Position numbers and translations under genes: made by a program | The notes under the pieces: generated by a model | Told to the model about the DNA's origin: nothing | Seen by the model: only the letters and a program-made list of their open reading frames with translations | The model's database searches: none | Shown: positions 34,764-43,997 of the stretch, in pieces | Numbering within the stretch: position 1 is the stretch's first letter | How the letters are laid out: the number at the start of each line of letters is the position of its first letter | Assembly (NCBI RefSeq): GCF_001442535.1 | Contig: NZ_CP013141.1 | Coordinates: 3,822,943-3,886,942, forward strand | From: Lysobacter antibioticus | GTDB lineage: Bacteria; Pseudomonadota; Gammaproteobacteria; Xanthomonadales; Xanthomonadaceae | Length of the DNA: 64,000 nt | Direction of reading: 5' to 3'

Positions 34764-36164
34764 TCAGGTGAGCTGCGACTCGAACGCGCGGAAGCGCTTG
34801 GGTTCGATGCGGTGCTTGCGCATCAGCTCGAAGAAGGCTCGGCGGTCCTTCTTGGCCGCCATGGCGGCGTGGGTGACGTTGCCGGCGTGCGCGGCGAGCA
34901 GGTGCTCGACATAGCCGCGCTCGAAATCTTCGACCACGCGTTGTTTGGCCGCCCGGAACGAATCGGCGGCCAGGTCGAACGAGCGTGGCAGGGGCAGGTC
35001 GGGCGAGGCCGGTTCGATCTCGATGTCTTCTGCCACCAGCACCTGACCGCTCGACAACAGCACCGCGCGCTCGATCACGTGCTTGAGCTCGCGCACGTTG
35101 CCGGGCCAATCGTGGCGCAGCAGCCGTTCGAGCGCGCCGTAGGCGAAGCTGGCCGGGGCGCGGCCGAACTCGCGGGCGAAGTGGGCGGCGAAGTGCCGCG
35201 CCAGGATCGGCACGTCCTCCGGCCGTTGCCGCAACGGCGGCAGGGTGATGTTGAGAACGTTGAGGCGGTAGTACAGGTCCTGGCGGAAGCCGCCGCTCTG
35301 CGCGAGCGTGCACAGATTGCAGTTGCTGGCGGCGATCACCCGCAGGTCGGCGTGATGGACGGTGTTGGAGCCGACCGGCCGGTACTCGCGTTCCTGCAGG
35401 AAGCGCAGCAGCTTCGCCTGCGCCGACAGCGGCAGGCAGTCGACGTCGTCGAGGAACAGCGTGCCGCCCTCGGCTTCGCGCACCAAGCCCGGGCAGGCGC
35501 TATGCGCATGGGTATAGGCGCCTTTGACGTGGCCGAACAATTCGTTCTCGACCAGCTCGACCGGTATCGCGCCGCAGTTGACCGCGACCCAGGGGCGGTC
35601 GGCGCGCATCGACAGGTAATGGATGGCCTGTGCGCAGACCTCCTTGCCGGTGCCGGTCTCGCCGGTGATCAACACGCTGGCGTCGCAGCGGGCCAGGGTC
35701 GGCAGGCGCGCCGCGATTGCTGCGCAGGCCTTGCTGCCGTGGACGAAGCCGCGAATCCGCGGTTCCTCCTCCGGCACAGGCTCGCTGCGGCAGGGGGCTG
35801 CCGCTGTATGCAGTGCACGATGCAGCCGCACGCGCCATTCCGACACGGATGCGGGCAGGGACACGAAGTCGGAGGCGCCGGCCAGGATCAGGGCATCGAG
35901 TTCGCTGTCGCCGGCATCGCGGGTCGCCACCACGATCGCCAATTGCGGGCGCTCGTGCCGTATCGCCGCGATCGACTCGGGAATCGTCGGCAGTCCATCG
36001 AGGCCTGGGACCAGGACGATGCCATCCGCGCTTTGGATCGCCGCCTGCAGATAACCCGATGGCGACAGCTCGACCGAGGCGCAGCACGATAACGCCGCGA
36101 GCACCTCGCGCACCTCTGCAGGCGCGCTTCCGAGCGGAACCACGGCCCATCGGGGGACTTCCAT
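34764..36164 (-). CDS. Sigma-54-dependent activator with degenerate receiver, probable CIS regulator
   Basis: A 466-aa protein. The ATG at 36164 is chosen for its GGAGG site; a longer frame exists. Residues 1-120 look like a receiver domain lacking the phospho-Asp and the conserved Lys (LPAS instead of a KP motif). The AAA+ domain has Walker A GETGTGKE (168-175), Walker B LFLDDVD (236-242) and FRQDLYYRLNVLNITLPPLR. The C-terminus is a Fis-type HTH (NVTHAAMAAKKDRRAFFELM). The sigma-54 contact loop, normally GAFTGA, is GAYTHA (215-220): the Gly-to-His change is unusual and may alter activity. No kinase gene is adjacent. It stands directly upstream of the RpoN-promoted CIS operon. Confidence 0.88.
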   Translation of the reverse strand: MEVPRWAVVPLGSAPAEVREVLAALSCCASVELSPSGYLQAAIQSADGIVLVPGLDGLPTIPESIAAIRHERPQLAIVVATRDAGDSELDALILAGASDFVSLPASVSEWRVRLHRALHTAAAPCRSEPVPEEEPRIRGFVHGSKACAAIAARLPTLARCDASVLITGETGTGKEVCAQAIHYLSMRADRPWVAVNCGAIPVELVENELFGHVKGAYTHAHSACPGLVREAEGGTLFLDDVDCLPLSAQAKLLRFLQEREYRPVGSNTVHHADLRVIAASNCNLCTLAQSGGFRQDLYYRLNVLNITLPPLRQRPEDVPILARHFAAHFAREFGRAPASFAYGALERLLRHDWPGNVRELKHVIERAVLLSSGQVLVAEDIEIEPASPDLPLPRSFDLAADSFRAAKQRVVEDFERGYVEHLLAAHAGNVTHAAMAAKKDRRAFFELMRKHRIEPKRFRAFESQLT

Positions 36165-36475
36165 CGCACGCCTCCATGACCGGGACAGTCCGCCAGATAC
36201 CCGCGCAACCGACCGCGGCGCGGCGCCGTGGGGCGCCAAGCCAAGCCGGAGGTTTTTCGAGTTGCTGCAGGACGATCAACGCGGCGCCATCCCCGTGCCG
36301 GTCACGGTCGGGGTGTTCGTTTACGTAACATCGGCGGGAATCCGACCGGCGGTAGCGCCTCACACCGAGCCAGGAGAGGATCCCGGGCCCACTGACGCAA
36401 AGGCGAAATTATCGCTTCAAGGTATTGATAACGATTGAATAATTGGCCGAGCTCGTTACCGAGTTCCGTACTCGA
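36165..36475 (-). other. Leader/promoter region of the sigma-54 activator gene
   Basis: 311 bases without a gene. The stretch 36401-36445 is AT-rich in a GC-rich background and contains a GATAAT-like -10 on the minus strand at 36408-36413; no good -35 is seen. A TTACGTAA palindrome lies at about 36320-36327. The 5' part also serves as the downstream flank of regA. Confidence 0.4.
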
Positions 36476-37054
36476 CTACTTCACCCGATGCTTCCCCAGC
36501 TTCCGGGCCAGCGTCCTTCTATGCATCCCCAGCCGCCTGGCGGTCTCGGAGATGTTGAAGTCGGTTTCGGCGAGCATCTCGTGGATGCGCTCCCACTCCA
36601 GGGTCTTGATCGAGGTCTGGCGTTCGGTCAGCTCGACCGTGGCGTCGCCGCCGGCGCGGCCGAAGGCGGCTTCGATGTCGTCGGTGTTGGAGGGTTTGGC
36701 CAGGTAGTGGCAGGCGCCGAGTTTGATCGCTTCGACCGCGGTGGCGATGCTGGCATAGCCGGTCAGGACCACGATCAGCATGTCGGGGTCGTGGGCGTGC
36801 AGGGCCTGCACGCAGGCCAGGCCGGAGTCGCCGCCGGCCAGTTTGAGGTCGACCACCGCAAAGCCGGGCGAGTGTTCGCGCAGCAGGGCGTCGACTTCGC
36901 CGAGGTCGGTCGCATTGCGCACGAGGTAGCCGCGGCGCTCGAACGAGCGGGTCAGGGTGCGGGCGAAGGCCGCATCGTCTTCGACGATCAGCAGTTCGCG
37001 GGGCGCAGGCTCTTGGGCCGGGCCGAGACCTTGAGCGGTGGGATCAGGGCTCAT
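36476..37054 (-). CDS. regA: RegA/PrrA/ActR-type redox response regulator
   Basis: A 192-aa protein. The receiver has D26-D27 acidic residues, phosphoacceptor D69 in AVVDLKLAGGDSGL, T98 and K120 (YLAKP). The C-terminal Fis-like HTH (NISETARRLGMHRRTLARKL) is the family's near-invariant end. RegA homologues tune respiratory, photosynthetic and oxidase genes to redox state. It overlaps regB by 11 bases and lies downstream of the cyo genes and SURF1; control of the oxidase is likely but inferred. Confidence 0.9.
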   Translation of the reverse strand: MSPDPTAQGLGPAQEPAPRELLIVEDDAAFARTLTRSFERRGYLVRNATDLGEVDALLREHSPGFAVVDLKLAGGDSGLACVQALHAHDPDMLIVVLTGYASIATAVEAIKLGACHYLAKPSNTDDIEAAFGRAGGDATVELTERQTSIKTLEWERIHEMLAETDFNISETARRLGMHRRTLARKLGKHRVK

Positions 37055-38378
37055 CGGCGGCCTCGACCAGGGTCAGCGCCGACAGCGGCAGGGTCATCGC
37101 GACGACGGCGCCGCGCGGGCTGCGGTTGTGCGCGGTGATGCGGCCGCCGAGGGTGCGGGCGACGTTGAGGGCCAGGAACAGGCCCAGGCCGCCGCCGGGG
37201 CGGCCCTTGCTCGACTGATAGGGCTTGCCGAAGTGCGAGAGTATGGCCGGGGCGAAGCCGGGGCCGATGTCGCTGACCTTCAGCACCAGGCGGTCGTCGT
37301 CGCGCGAGGCTTCCAGGCCGATCCAGTCGGGCGAGGCTTCCAGGGCGTTGTCGAGCACGTTGCAGATCATCTGCTTGAGGCCCGAGTCGGAGACGATCGG
37401 CAGATCTTCGCCGAAAGCGTTGGCGTAATCGAATCCGCGCACCGGGCGGGTTGTCCGCCACTCGTCGACCAACTCGTCGAGGAATGCGCCGACCGTGGTT
37501 TCGGCCGGGGCTTCGCCGCGGGTTTCGCCGGCCGAGAGCAGGATGCCGGTGACGATGGTCTTGCAGCGATGCAGCTGGGTCTGCATCTCGTCGAGCTCCT
37601 GCAGCAGCTCGGGTTGTTCGGTGAACGGCGGCATGCGCCGCCAGTCGCCGAGGATCACCGAGAGCGTTGCCAGCGGCGTGCCGAGTTCGTGCGCGGCGCC
37701 CGAAGCCAGCAGGCCCATGCGCACGATGTGTTCTTCCTCGGCCGCGCGTTGGCGCAGGTCGGCCAGGCGCGCGTCGCGGGCGCGCAGGATGCGGCCGATG
37801 CGGGTGATGAACACCACCAGCAAGGTCGCGTTGAGGATGAAGCACAGCAGCATGCCCTGGACGTAGGGGTCGGCGAGGCCGCGGGTCGGGTCGGCCGGAA
37901 TCACCACCGGTCCTGCGAACATGGTCAGGGCGATGAAGCAGGCGCTGGTCGCGAACACCACCGCCCAACTCGCCCACGAGCGCAGCAATACCGCGGCCAG
38001 CGCGACTTGCAGCAGGTACAGGAATACGAAGGGATTGGCGGCGCCGCCGCTGAGATACAGCTGCGCGGTCAGGGTGACCACGTCGACCAGCAAGGCCAGG
38101 AACAGGGCGCCGTTGGTGACTTTCTCGCGGTGGCGCCAGCGCAGCAGGCTGACCAGGTTGAACGCGGCCAGGCAGGCCAGCACGATCGCCATCGGCGCCA
38201 GCGGCAGGGCGATGCCGAAGGCGAAGTGGACGAAGACGATGGTCGCGACCTGGCCGATCACCGCGATCCAGCGCAACTGGATCAGCTGGTGCATGTTCTT
38301 GACCCCGGCGCTGTCGCGCGAGGCGCTCGAGGCGGGCGCTTCGGCGTCGAGCGTGCGCGGTAGCGGCAAATCCTGCAT
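37044..38378 (-). CDS. regB: RegB/PrrB-type redox-sensing histidine kinase
   Basis: A 444-aa protein. Six hydrophobic segments fill residues about 30-215, including the quinone-sensing GGAANPF motif in the loop before the fourth. The H-box is ASGAAHELGTPLATL; the ATPase has N (MICNVLDNALEASP), G1 (VSDIGPGFAP) and G2 (GRPGGGLGLFLA) boxes. It is adjacent to its regulator RegA with overlapping ends, and starts ten bases after SURF1. Confidence 0.92.
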   Translation of the reverse strand: MQDLPLPRTLDAEAPASSASRDSAGVKNMHQLIQLRWIAVIGQVATIVFVHFAFGIALPLAPMAIVLACLAAFNLVSLLRWRHREKVTNGALFLALLVDVVTLTAQLYLSGGAANPFVFLYLLQVALAAVLLRSWASWAVVFATSACFIALTMFAGPVVIPADPTRGLADPYVQGMLLCFILNATLLVVFITRIGRILRARDARLADLRQRAAEEEHIVRMGLLASGAAHELGTPLATLSVILGDWRRMPPFTEQPELLQELDEMQTQLHRCKTIVTGILLSAGETRGEAPAETTVGAFLDELVDEWRTTRPVRGFDYANAFGEDLPIVSDSGLKQMICNVLDNALEASPDWIGLEASRDDDRLVLKVSDIGPGFAPAILSHFGKPYQSSKGRPGGGLGLFLALNVARTLGGRITAHNRSPRGAVVAMTLPLSALTLVEAADEP

Positions 38379-38387
38379 CGGCGGCCC

Positions 38388-39170
38388 TCAGCGAATGTCG
38401 TCGAGCGACGCGGTGGCGCGGCGGCGCCGGCGTTCTTCCAGCGCCACCCGCCATGCGGCGGCGGCGACCATCAGGGCCAGCCCGAACCAGGTCAGCGCAT
38501 AGACCAGATGGTTGTTGGGAAACTTTATCACCGTCAGTCCGCCGACCGGCCAGGCCGGCTCGGCGTTGGCTGCGACCGGGCTATCGTCGCGGCGGTCGGC
38601 GTCGACGAAGTAGGGCGCGACGCGCTGCAGGCCGCGGGCGGCGGCGATGGCGGCCACGTCGCGCGAGTACCAGCGGTCTTGTTGTGGTGCGTTCTTGCGC
38701 AGGAAGCCGCCGCCGGGCTCGCTCAGGCGCAGCAGGCCGGTGACCTGGGTGTCGGACAACGAATCGGCTGCGGCGACGGCTTCGCGCTTGCCCGGGACGA
38801 AGCCGCGGTTGACCAGCACGATGGGGCCGTCGCCGGTCTGGAACGGGCTCAGCAGCCAGAAGCCGGGGCCGATCGCGGTCACGGCCTGGACCAGGCTGTC
38901 TTTTCCGCGCAGGTAATGGCCGTCGAGCCGCACGTGGCGGTACTCGTCGCGGGCGGCGCTCACCCGGGCCCAATCGGCCGGCCCGGGCGCGGCGCCCGGC
39001 GGCGCATGCACGCGGGCTTCGACGCGCTGGATCAGGTCGAGCTTCCAAGCGCGGCGCTGCACCTGCCAGCTGCCGAGGGCGATCAGGCCGAGGAAGGCGG
39101 CGAGGAAGACCGACGACAGGACCGCCAGGGCGAAACGGCTGCGCGGGCGCTTGGCGGTGTTCGCGGTCAT
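38388..39170 (-). CDS. SURF1 family oxidase biogenesis protein
   Basis: A 260-aa protein starting MTANTAKRPRSRF at 39170 because GAAGAGG precedes it; an ATG 21 bases upstream is the alternative. Two membrane helices lie near each end (about 14-34 and 222-242), with the family motifs LGSWQVQRRAWKLDLI, RHVRLDGHYL, GFWLLSPFQ, VLVNRGFVP and NNHLVYALTWFGLA. SURF1 helps insert haem into haem-copper oxidases. It lies between the cyo operon and regBA, in the same orientation but separated from cyo by a repeat-filled gap. Confidence 0.9.
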   Translation of the reverse strand: MTANTAKRPRSRFALAVLSSVFLAAFLGLIALGSWQVQRRAWKLDLIQRVEARVHAPPGAAPGPADWARVSAARDEYRHVRLDGHYLRGKDSLVQAVTAIGPGFWLLSPFQTGDGPIVLVNRGFVPGKREAVAAADSLSDTQVTGLLRLSEPGGGFLRKNAPQQDRWYSRDVAAIAAARGLQRVAPYFVDADRRDDSPVAANAEPAWPVGGLTVIKFPNNHLVYALTWFGLALMVAAAAWRVALEERRRRRATASLDDIR

Positions 39171-39535
39171 GGTCGTGGCCTCTTCATGCATCGCCGGTAG
39201 GGCGCTCGGTGCTGCTGGATCTCAAGCTCGCGCAATTGCTCACGCTACTCCTGATCCGTCATCCCCGCGAAGGCGGGGGTGAGTGGAGGCGCTGGCGAGC
39301 CCTGGCTCGCGCATCCATGAACGCCAGGGCGCTATGCGTCCTGGCCGGGATGAAGAGACTTCAGGCGTTCTCGCACGAAAATCCGTTGGGTTCCCGTCTT
39401 CGCGGGAACGACGGGTGATGGTTACGCTGTTCCCGATTCCCGATTCCCGATTCCCGATTCCCGATTCCCGATTCCCGATTCCCGAATCCCGAATCCCGAA
39501 TACCGAATACCGAATCCCGAATCCCGAATCCCGAA
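39171..39535. other. Intergenic region between cyoD and SURF1 filled with repeats
   Basis: 365 bases with no gene, occupied by a MITE-like element (39255-39416) and tandem heptamers running into the cyoD stop. Short ORFs here are made of repeat sequence only. Confidence 0.7.
39255..39416. repeat. REP/MITE-like element with terminal inverted repeats
   Basis: The left end (CCGTCATCCCCGCGAAGGCG, from 39256) matches the reverse complement of the right end (TTCCCGTCTTCGCGGGAACG plus ACGG) with few mismatches, enclosing about 120 bp. The right arm folds as TTCCCG-tcttcg-CGGGAA. Such elements are common between genes in Xanthomonadaceae. No ORF for a transposase is present. Confidence 0.6.
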
Positions 39536-39536
39536 T
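39432..39536. repeat. Tandem heptamer array (CCCGATT)x7 then (CCCGAAT)x8
   Basis: Fifteen head-to-tail 7-mers: seven CCCGATT (39432-39480) then eight units of CCCGAAT, two of them ACCGAAT (39481-39536). The switch from GATTC to GAATC makes the halves partly complementary, so a long imperfect hairpin could form. The last unit ends at the first base of the cyoD stop codon. Confidence 0.95.
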
Positions 39537-39931
39537 CAAGGCATGTTGCGCATGTCGTGCGGGGCCATCGGCATCATGTTGACGTTGAGGTGGTGCATGA
39601 CCCACAAGGAACCGGCCAGCAGAATCACCACCAGCACCAGGGTGAAGATCAGCGCGAGCATGTTCCAGCCGCCCTCCGACTTCGTGTTCATGTGCAGGAA
39701 ATACACCATGTGCACGACGATCTGGACCACGGCGAAGGCCAGCACCACGAACGCGGCGGTGCCGGAGTTCGGGATCACCTTGGCCATGATCAGCCAGAAC
39801 GGAATCGCGGTCAGCACCACCGACAGCAGGAAGCCGATGGTGTAGCTGCCGACGCTGCCATGGGCGCCGTCGTCGTGGTCGTCATGGCCGTGGCCATGAT
39901 CGTGTGCGGCGTGCGTGGTGGGCTCGGTCAC
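39536..39931 (-). CDS. cyoD: Cytochrome bo3 quinol oxidase subunit IV
   Basis: A 131-aa protein. The GTG at 39931 overlaps the cyoC stop (GTGA) and has GGGAG before it; the in-frame ATG upstream lies within cyoC. A His/Asp-rich cytosolic N-terminus ([16 protein letters not shown]) precedes three membrane helices with [19 protein letters not shown] and [14 protein letters not shown]. CyoD assists assembly of the CuB centre. Last gene of the operon. Confidence 0.92.
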   Translation of the reverse strand: MTEPTTHAAHDHGHGHDDHDDGAHGSVGSYTIGFLLSVVLTAIPFWLIMAKVIPNSGTAAFVVLAFAVVQIVVHMVYFLHMNTKSEGGWNMLALIFTLVLVVILLAGSLWVMHHLNVNMMPMAPHDMRNMP

Positions 39932-40563
39932 GGCAGCACTCCCATCAGGTAAACGAAGGTGAAGACGCCGATCCAGACGACGTCGAGGAAATGCCAGAAC
40001 ATCGACAGGCACAGCAGGCGGCGGCGGTTCTCGGCGGTCAGGCCATGCTTGCCGACCTGCACCATCAGGGTCGCCAGCCAGACGATACCGAAGGTGACGT
40101 GCAGGCCGTGAGTGCCGACCAGGGCGAAGAACGACGACAGGAACGCGCTGCGCTGCGGGCCGGCGCCTTCATGGATCAGGTGGGCGAACTCGTACAGTTC
40201 CAGGCCGATGAAGGCCAGGCCGAACAGGCCGGTGATAGCCAGCCAGCCCTGCACCGCGGCGATCTTGCGCTTCTGCATCGCGATCATCGCGAAGCCGTAG
40301 GTGATCGACGACAGCAACAGCATAGAGGTGTTGATCGCGACCAGTTGCAGGTCGAACAGGTCGGCGCCGGACGGGCCGGCGGCGTAGCTGCGTCCCAGCA
40401 CGCCGTAGACCGCGAACAGGCAGGCGAACACCAGGCAGTCGCTCATCAGATAGAGCCAGAACCCGAGCAGGGTGCCGTTCTGCGGATGGTGCTTGCCCTT
40501 GAGGTCGAAGAAGACCGGGCGCCCGTCGGGCGTGTGGGTGGCGATGGCGTGTGCGTCAGACAT
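39928..40563 (-). CDS. cyoC: Cytochrome bo3 quinol oxidase subunit III
   Basis: A 211-aa protein, five membrane helices. Family motifs include [30 protein letters not shown] [32 protein letters not shown] and [19 protein letters not shown]. The start overlaps the cyoB stop by eight bases and the stop overlaps cyoD. Length matches E. coli CyoC. Confidence 0.95.
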   Translation of the reverse strand: MSDAHAIATHTPDGRPVFFDLKGKHHPQNGTLLGFWLYLMSDCLVFACLFAVYGVLGRSYAAGPSGADLFDLQLVAINTSMLLLSSITYGFAMIAMQKRKIAAVQGWLAITGLFGLAFIGLELYEFAHLIHEGAGPQRSAFLSSFFALVGTHGLHVTFGIVWLATLMVQVGKHGLTAENRRRLLCLSMFWHFLDVVWIGVFTFVYLMGVLP

Positions 40564-42562
40564 GGGCGGCGGCCAGTTGTTGCGTGCGCTTGGCTTCGGT
40601 GGCGGTGACTTGCTCGGCCGGGATGTAGTAGTCGCGCTTGTAGTTGAAGGTGTGGACGATGGCGGCGATCAGCATTGCGGCGAAGGAGACGCCGGCGACC
40701 AGCCACATCTGCCAGATCAGGGCGAACGCGCACAAGGTGCTGAGGCCGGCGATGACCACGCCCGCGGCGGTGTTCTTGGGCATGTGGATGGCCAGGAAGC
40801 CCGAGGTCGGACGCTGGTACCCGCGCTGCTTCATGTCGTGCCAGGCGTCGTTGTCGTGCACCACCGGGGTGAAGGCGAAGTTGTAGTCCGGCGGCGGCGA
40901 GGAGGTCGACCACTCCAGGGTGCGGCCCTGCCACGGGTCGCCGGTCTCGTCGCGCAGCTCGTGGCGGCGGCGGATGCTGACCGCGAACTGGATCAACATG
41001 CAGGCGATGCCGATGGCGATCAGCACCGCGCCGAAGGCGGCGATGACGAACCAGATCTGCAGCGATTGGTCCTCGAAGTGGCTCATGCGCCGGGTCACGC
41101 CCATCAGGCCGAGCACGTACAGCGGCATGAAGGCGAAGAAGAAGCCGGTGATCCAGAACCAGAACGAGCACTTGCCCCAGAACGGGTCGAGCTTGAAGCC
41201 GAAGGCCTTGGGCCACCAGAAGTTGATGCCGGCGAACAGGCCGAACAGCACGCCGCCGATGATCACGTTATGGAAGTGGGCGATCAGGAACAGGCTGTTG
41301 TGCAGGACGAAGTCGGCCGGCGGCACCGCCAGCAACACGCCGGTCATGCCGCCGATGGTGAAGGTGACCATGAAACCGATCGTCCACAGCATCGGCACCT
41401 CGAAACGGATGCGGCCGCGGTACATGGTGAACAGCCAGTTGAAGATCTTCGCGCCCGTCGGGATCGAGATGATCATCGTGGTGATGCCGAAGAACGAGTT
41501 GACGCTGGCGCCAGAGCCCATGGTGAAGAAGTGGTGCAGCCACACCAGGTAGGACAGGATGGTGATGACCACCGTCGCATAGACCATCGAGGCGTAGCCG
41601 AACAGCCGCTTGCCGCTGTAGGTCGAGACGATCTCGGAGAAGATGCCGAAGCACGGCAGGATCAGGATGTAGACCTCCGGGTGGCCCCAGATCCAGATCA
41701 GGTTCACGTACATCATGGGGTTGCCGCCCAGATCGTTCGTGAAGAAGTTGGTGCCGGCGTAGCGATCGAGCGAGAGCAGCAACAGCACCGCGGTCAGCAC
41801 CGGGAACGCCGCCACGATCAGCACGTTGGTGCACAGCGAGGTCCAGGTGAACACCGGCATCTTCATCATGCTCATGCCCGGCGCGCGCATCTTGACGATG
41901 GTCGCGATCAGGTTGATGCCCGATAGCAAGGTGCCGACGCCCGCTATCTGCAGCGCCCATATGTAGTAGTCGACGCCGACCCCGGGGCTGTAGGCGATGC
42001 CCGACAGCGGCGGATACGCCAGCCAGCCGGTCTTGGCGAACTCGCCGACGAACAGCGAGACCATCACCAGGGCCGCGCCGCAGGCGGTCATCCAGAAGCT
42101 GAAGTTGTTGAGGAACGGAAACGCGACGTCGCGCGCGCCGATCTGCAGCGGCACCACGTAGTTCATGAAGCCGGTGACCAGCGGCATGGCCACGAAGAAG
42201 ATCATGATCACGCCGTGAGCGGTGAAGACCTGGTCGTAGTGCTCGGGCGGCAGATAGCCGACGTTGTCGCCGAACGCCATCGCCTGCTGCAGGCGCATCA
42301 TGATCGCGTCGGCGAAGCCGCGCATCAGCATGATCAGGCCCAGCACGATGTACATGATGCCGATCTTCTTGTGATCGATGCTGGTGAACCACTCGTTCCA
42401 GAGATAGCCCCAGAGCTTGTAGCGGGTGATCGCGGCGACCACGGCGAGGCCGCCCAGCACGACCATGGCGAAGGTCGCGATCAGGATCGGTTCGTGCAGC
42501 GGGATCGAGTCCCAGGTGAGCCGGCCGAAGATCAGCGTGGCGAGGTTGGATTGGTCAGACAT
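40556..42562 (-). CDS. cyoB: Cytochrome bo3 quinol oxidase subunit I
   Basis: A 668-aa inner-membrane protein that reduces O2 to water using ubiquinol and pumps protons. Haem-copper signatures are present: [29 protein letters not shown] with the cross-linked His-Tyr, [10 protein letters not shown] with the CuB His pair, [18 protein letters not shown] [12 protein letters not shown], and [13 protein letters not shown] for the haem axial ligands. Length matches E. coli CyoB (663). Confidence 0.96.
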   Translation of the reverse strand: MSDQSNLATLIFGRLTWDSIPLHEPILIATFAMVVLGGLAVVAAITRYKLWGYLWNEWFTSIDHKKIGIMYIVLGLIMLMRGFADAIMMRLQQAMAFGDNVGYLPPEHYDQVFTAHGVIMIFFVAMPLVTGFMNYVVPLQIGARDVAFPFLNNFSFWMTACGAALVMVSLFVGEFAKTGWLAYPPLSGIAYSPGVGVDYYIWALQIAGVGTLLSGINLIATIVKMRAPGMSMMKMPVFTWTSLCTNVLIVAAFPVLTAVLLLLSLDRYAGTNFFTNDLGGNPMMYVNLIWIWGHPEVYILILPCFGIFSEIVSTYSGKRLFGYASMVYATVVITILSYLVWLHHFFTMGSGASVNSFFGITTMIISIPTGAKIFNWLFTMYRGRIRFEVPMLWTIGFMVTFTIGGMTGVLLAVPPADFVLHNSLFLIAHFHNVIIGGVLFGLFAGINFWWPKAFGFKLDPFWGKCSFWFWITGFFFAFMPLYVLGLMGVTRRMSHFEDQSLQIWFVIAAFGAVLIAIGIACMLIQFAVSIRRRHELRDETGDPWQGRTLEWSTSSPPPDYNFAFTPVVHDNDAWHDMKQRGYQRPTSGFLAIHMPKNTAAGVVIAGLSTLCAFALIWQMWLVAGVSFAAMLIAAIVHTFNYKRDYYIPAEQVTATEAKRTQQLAAAHV

Positions 42563-42634
42563 CTCGACTCCAGAAGTCCGCGGGCGGACTCGGCGCGCGT
42601 TCGGCGCGCCCGGTGAATGCGTTTACGAAACAGG

Positions 42635-43699
42635 TCAGGGGGCGAGCGTGGCCACGCCCAGGGTCGAGCCGGCCGTGGGTTCGGTCAGGCACATCGCCGA
42701 GGTCACCACCGGGCCGCCGCGCAGATCGCCCTTGCGGCGCGGCGCGAGCGCATCGGTGTTGAGGCCGAGGCCGCCGCCGGCGTCGATGGCCATCATCTCG
42801 TCCATGCACATCTTGCTGCTGTCGACGCAGCGGTTGAGGATCGCGCGGTACAGGCCCGGAACGACCGCGCCGTAGCGGCGCACGGGTTCCTTCTCGCTGG
42901 GCTTTTCCAGCTCCAGGTAGCCGGCGCGCTCGAGGGTCGCGCCGCTGGCGCGGTTCTTCGCCACCCAGGCGTCGAAGCCGGCCTGGTCGAGGCCGTGGAA
43001 GCGAAAGCGCATGTGCGAGAAACCGGCGCCGCTGTAGTTGGCCGAGAAGCCTTCGTAGTCGCCCGGCTTGTTCATCACCGCGTGCAACTGGGTTTCCATG
43101 CCGGGCATGGCGTAGATCTGTCCGGCCAACGCCGGAATGTAGAACGAGTTCATCACCGTGGAAGCGGTGATCTTGAACTGGATCGGGCGATCGACCGGTG
43201 CGGCGAGTTCGTTGACCGTGGCGATGTTCTGCTCGGGATAAAGGAACAGCCACTTCCAGTCCAGCGCCACCACTTCCACCACCAGCGGCTTGACGTCGGC
43301 CGGCACCGGGCGGTTCTTGGCGATGCGGTCGAGCGGGCGGTAAGGGTCGAGCGTGTGCGTGCTCATCCAGGTGATCGCGCCGAGCGCGATGATGATCAGC
43401 AGCGGCGCGGCCCAGATCAGCAGTTCGAGCTGGGTGGAATGGTCCCAGTCCGGCTTGTAGGTGGCCTTGGTGTTGGAGGCGCGGTAACGCCAGGCGAAAT
43501 ACAGGGTCAGCGCGATCACCGGCACGATGATCAGCAGCATCAACACGGTCGACACCACGATCAGGTCGCCTTGCTGCGCGGCGACGTCGCCGGGCGCGTT
43601 CAGCAAGATCGTGTTGCAGCCGGCCAGCGGCAGGATCGCCGCCGCCATCGACAGGCGGCGGAGCAGGGAAGGGCGGAGCAGGGGTTCGATGGCGGTCAT
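42635..43699 (-). CDS. cyoA: Cytochrome bo3 quinol oxidase subunit II (lipoprotein)
   Basis: A 354-aa protein with a lipobox (LAGC, Cys28), two N-terminal membrane helices and a periplasmic cupredoxin domain (FKITASTVMNSFYIPALAGQ, YAMPGMETQL). The CuA cysteine ligands of cytochrome c oxidases are absent (SANYSGAGFSHMRF), so the complex is a quinol oxidase. First gene of the cyo operon; cyoB follows after 72 bases. Confidence 0.94.
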   Translation of the reverse strand: MTAIEPLLRPSLLRRLSMAAAILPLAGCNTILLNAPGDVAAQQGDLIVVSTVLMLLIIVPVIALTLYFAWRYRASNTKATYKPDWDHSTQLELLIWAAPLLIIIALGAITWMSTHTLDPYRPLDRIAKNRPVPADVKPLVVEVVALDWKWLFLYPEQNIATVNELAAPVDRPIQFKITASTVMNSFYIPALAGQIYAMPGMETQLHAVMNKPGDYEGFSANYSGAGFSHMRFRFHGLDQAGFDAWVAKNRASGATLERAGYLELEKPSEKEPVRRYGAVVPGLYRAILNRCVDSSKMCMDEMMAIDAGGGLGLNTDALAPRRKGDLRGGPVVTSAMCLTEPTAGSTLGVATLAP

Positions 43700-43997
43700 C
43701 TAAGGAGCAAGCAGCACGATCGAGGCCGCGGCAATCGCGGCGATGCGCGCACTGTAGAGGCGCAGGACTGTGACGACGATTGGACGTTTTGTCCTATGGC
43801 AGCGCCGGGCCGGTGGTGGGAAGCTAGCGTCGTCCCGGTAGCCGGGCGCTCGTCCTTTGCCGCTTTAGCGGCCTGGGACGTCGTTTCCGGTTCCGTCGCC
43901 GTTTGACGCGGTTTAACTGAACGTACCCGCCTGTTTAGGCACAGTGTCCAGGCCCGGTCGCCATGACCTTGCCGCGGCGCCCACCACCGAATCGACG
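43700..43997. promoter_or_regulatory. Divergent promoter region of cyoA and the MFS gene
   Basis: 298 bases. It contains GGAC-GTTTT-GTCC (43782-43794) and a perfect GCCGCT-TT-AGCGGC palindrome (about 43859-43872). No clear sigma-70 boxes or RegA site could be assigned by eye. Confidence 0.4.

Noticed and set aside
39432..39536. CRISPR array
   Set aside because: Units are 7 bp head-to-tail with no spacers, and no cas genes are present.
43700..43997. RegA binding site near cyoA
   Set aside because: Only loose GCG/CGC patterns were found in GC-rich sequence; not distinguishable from background.
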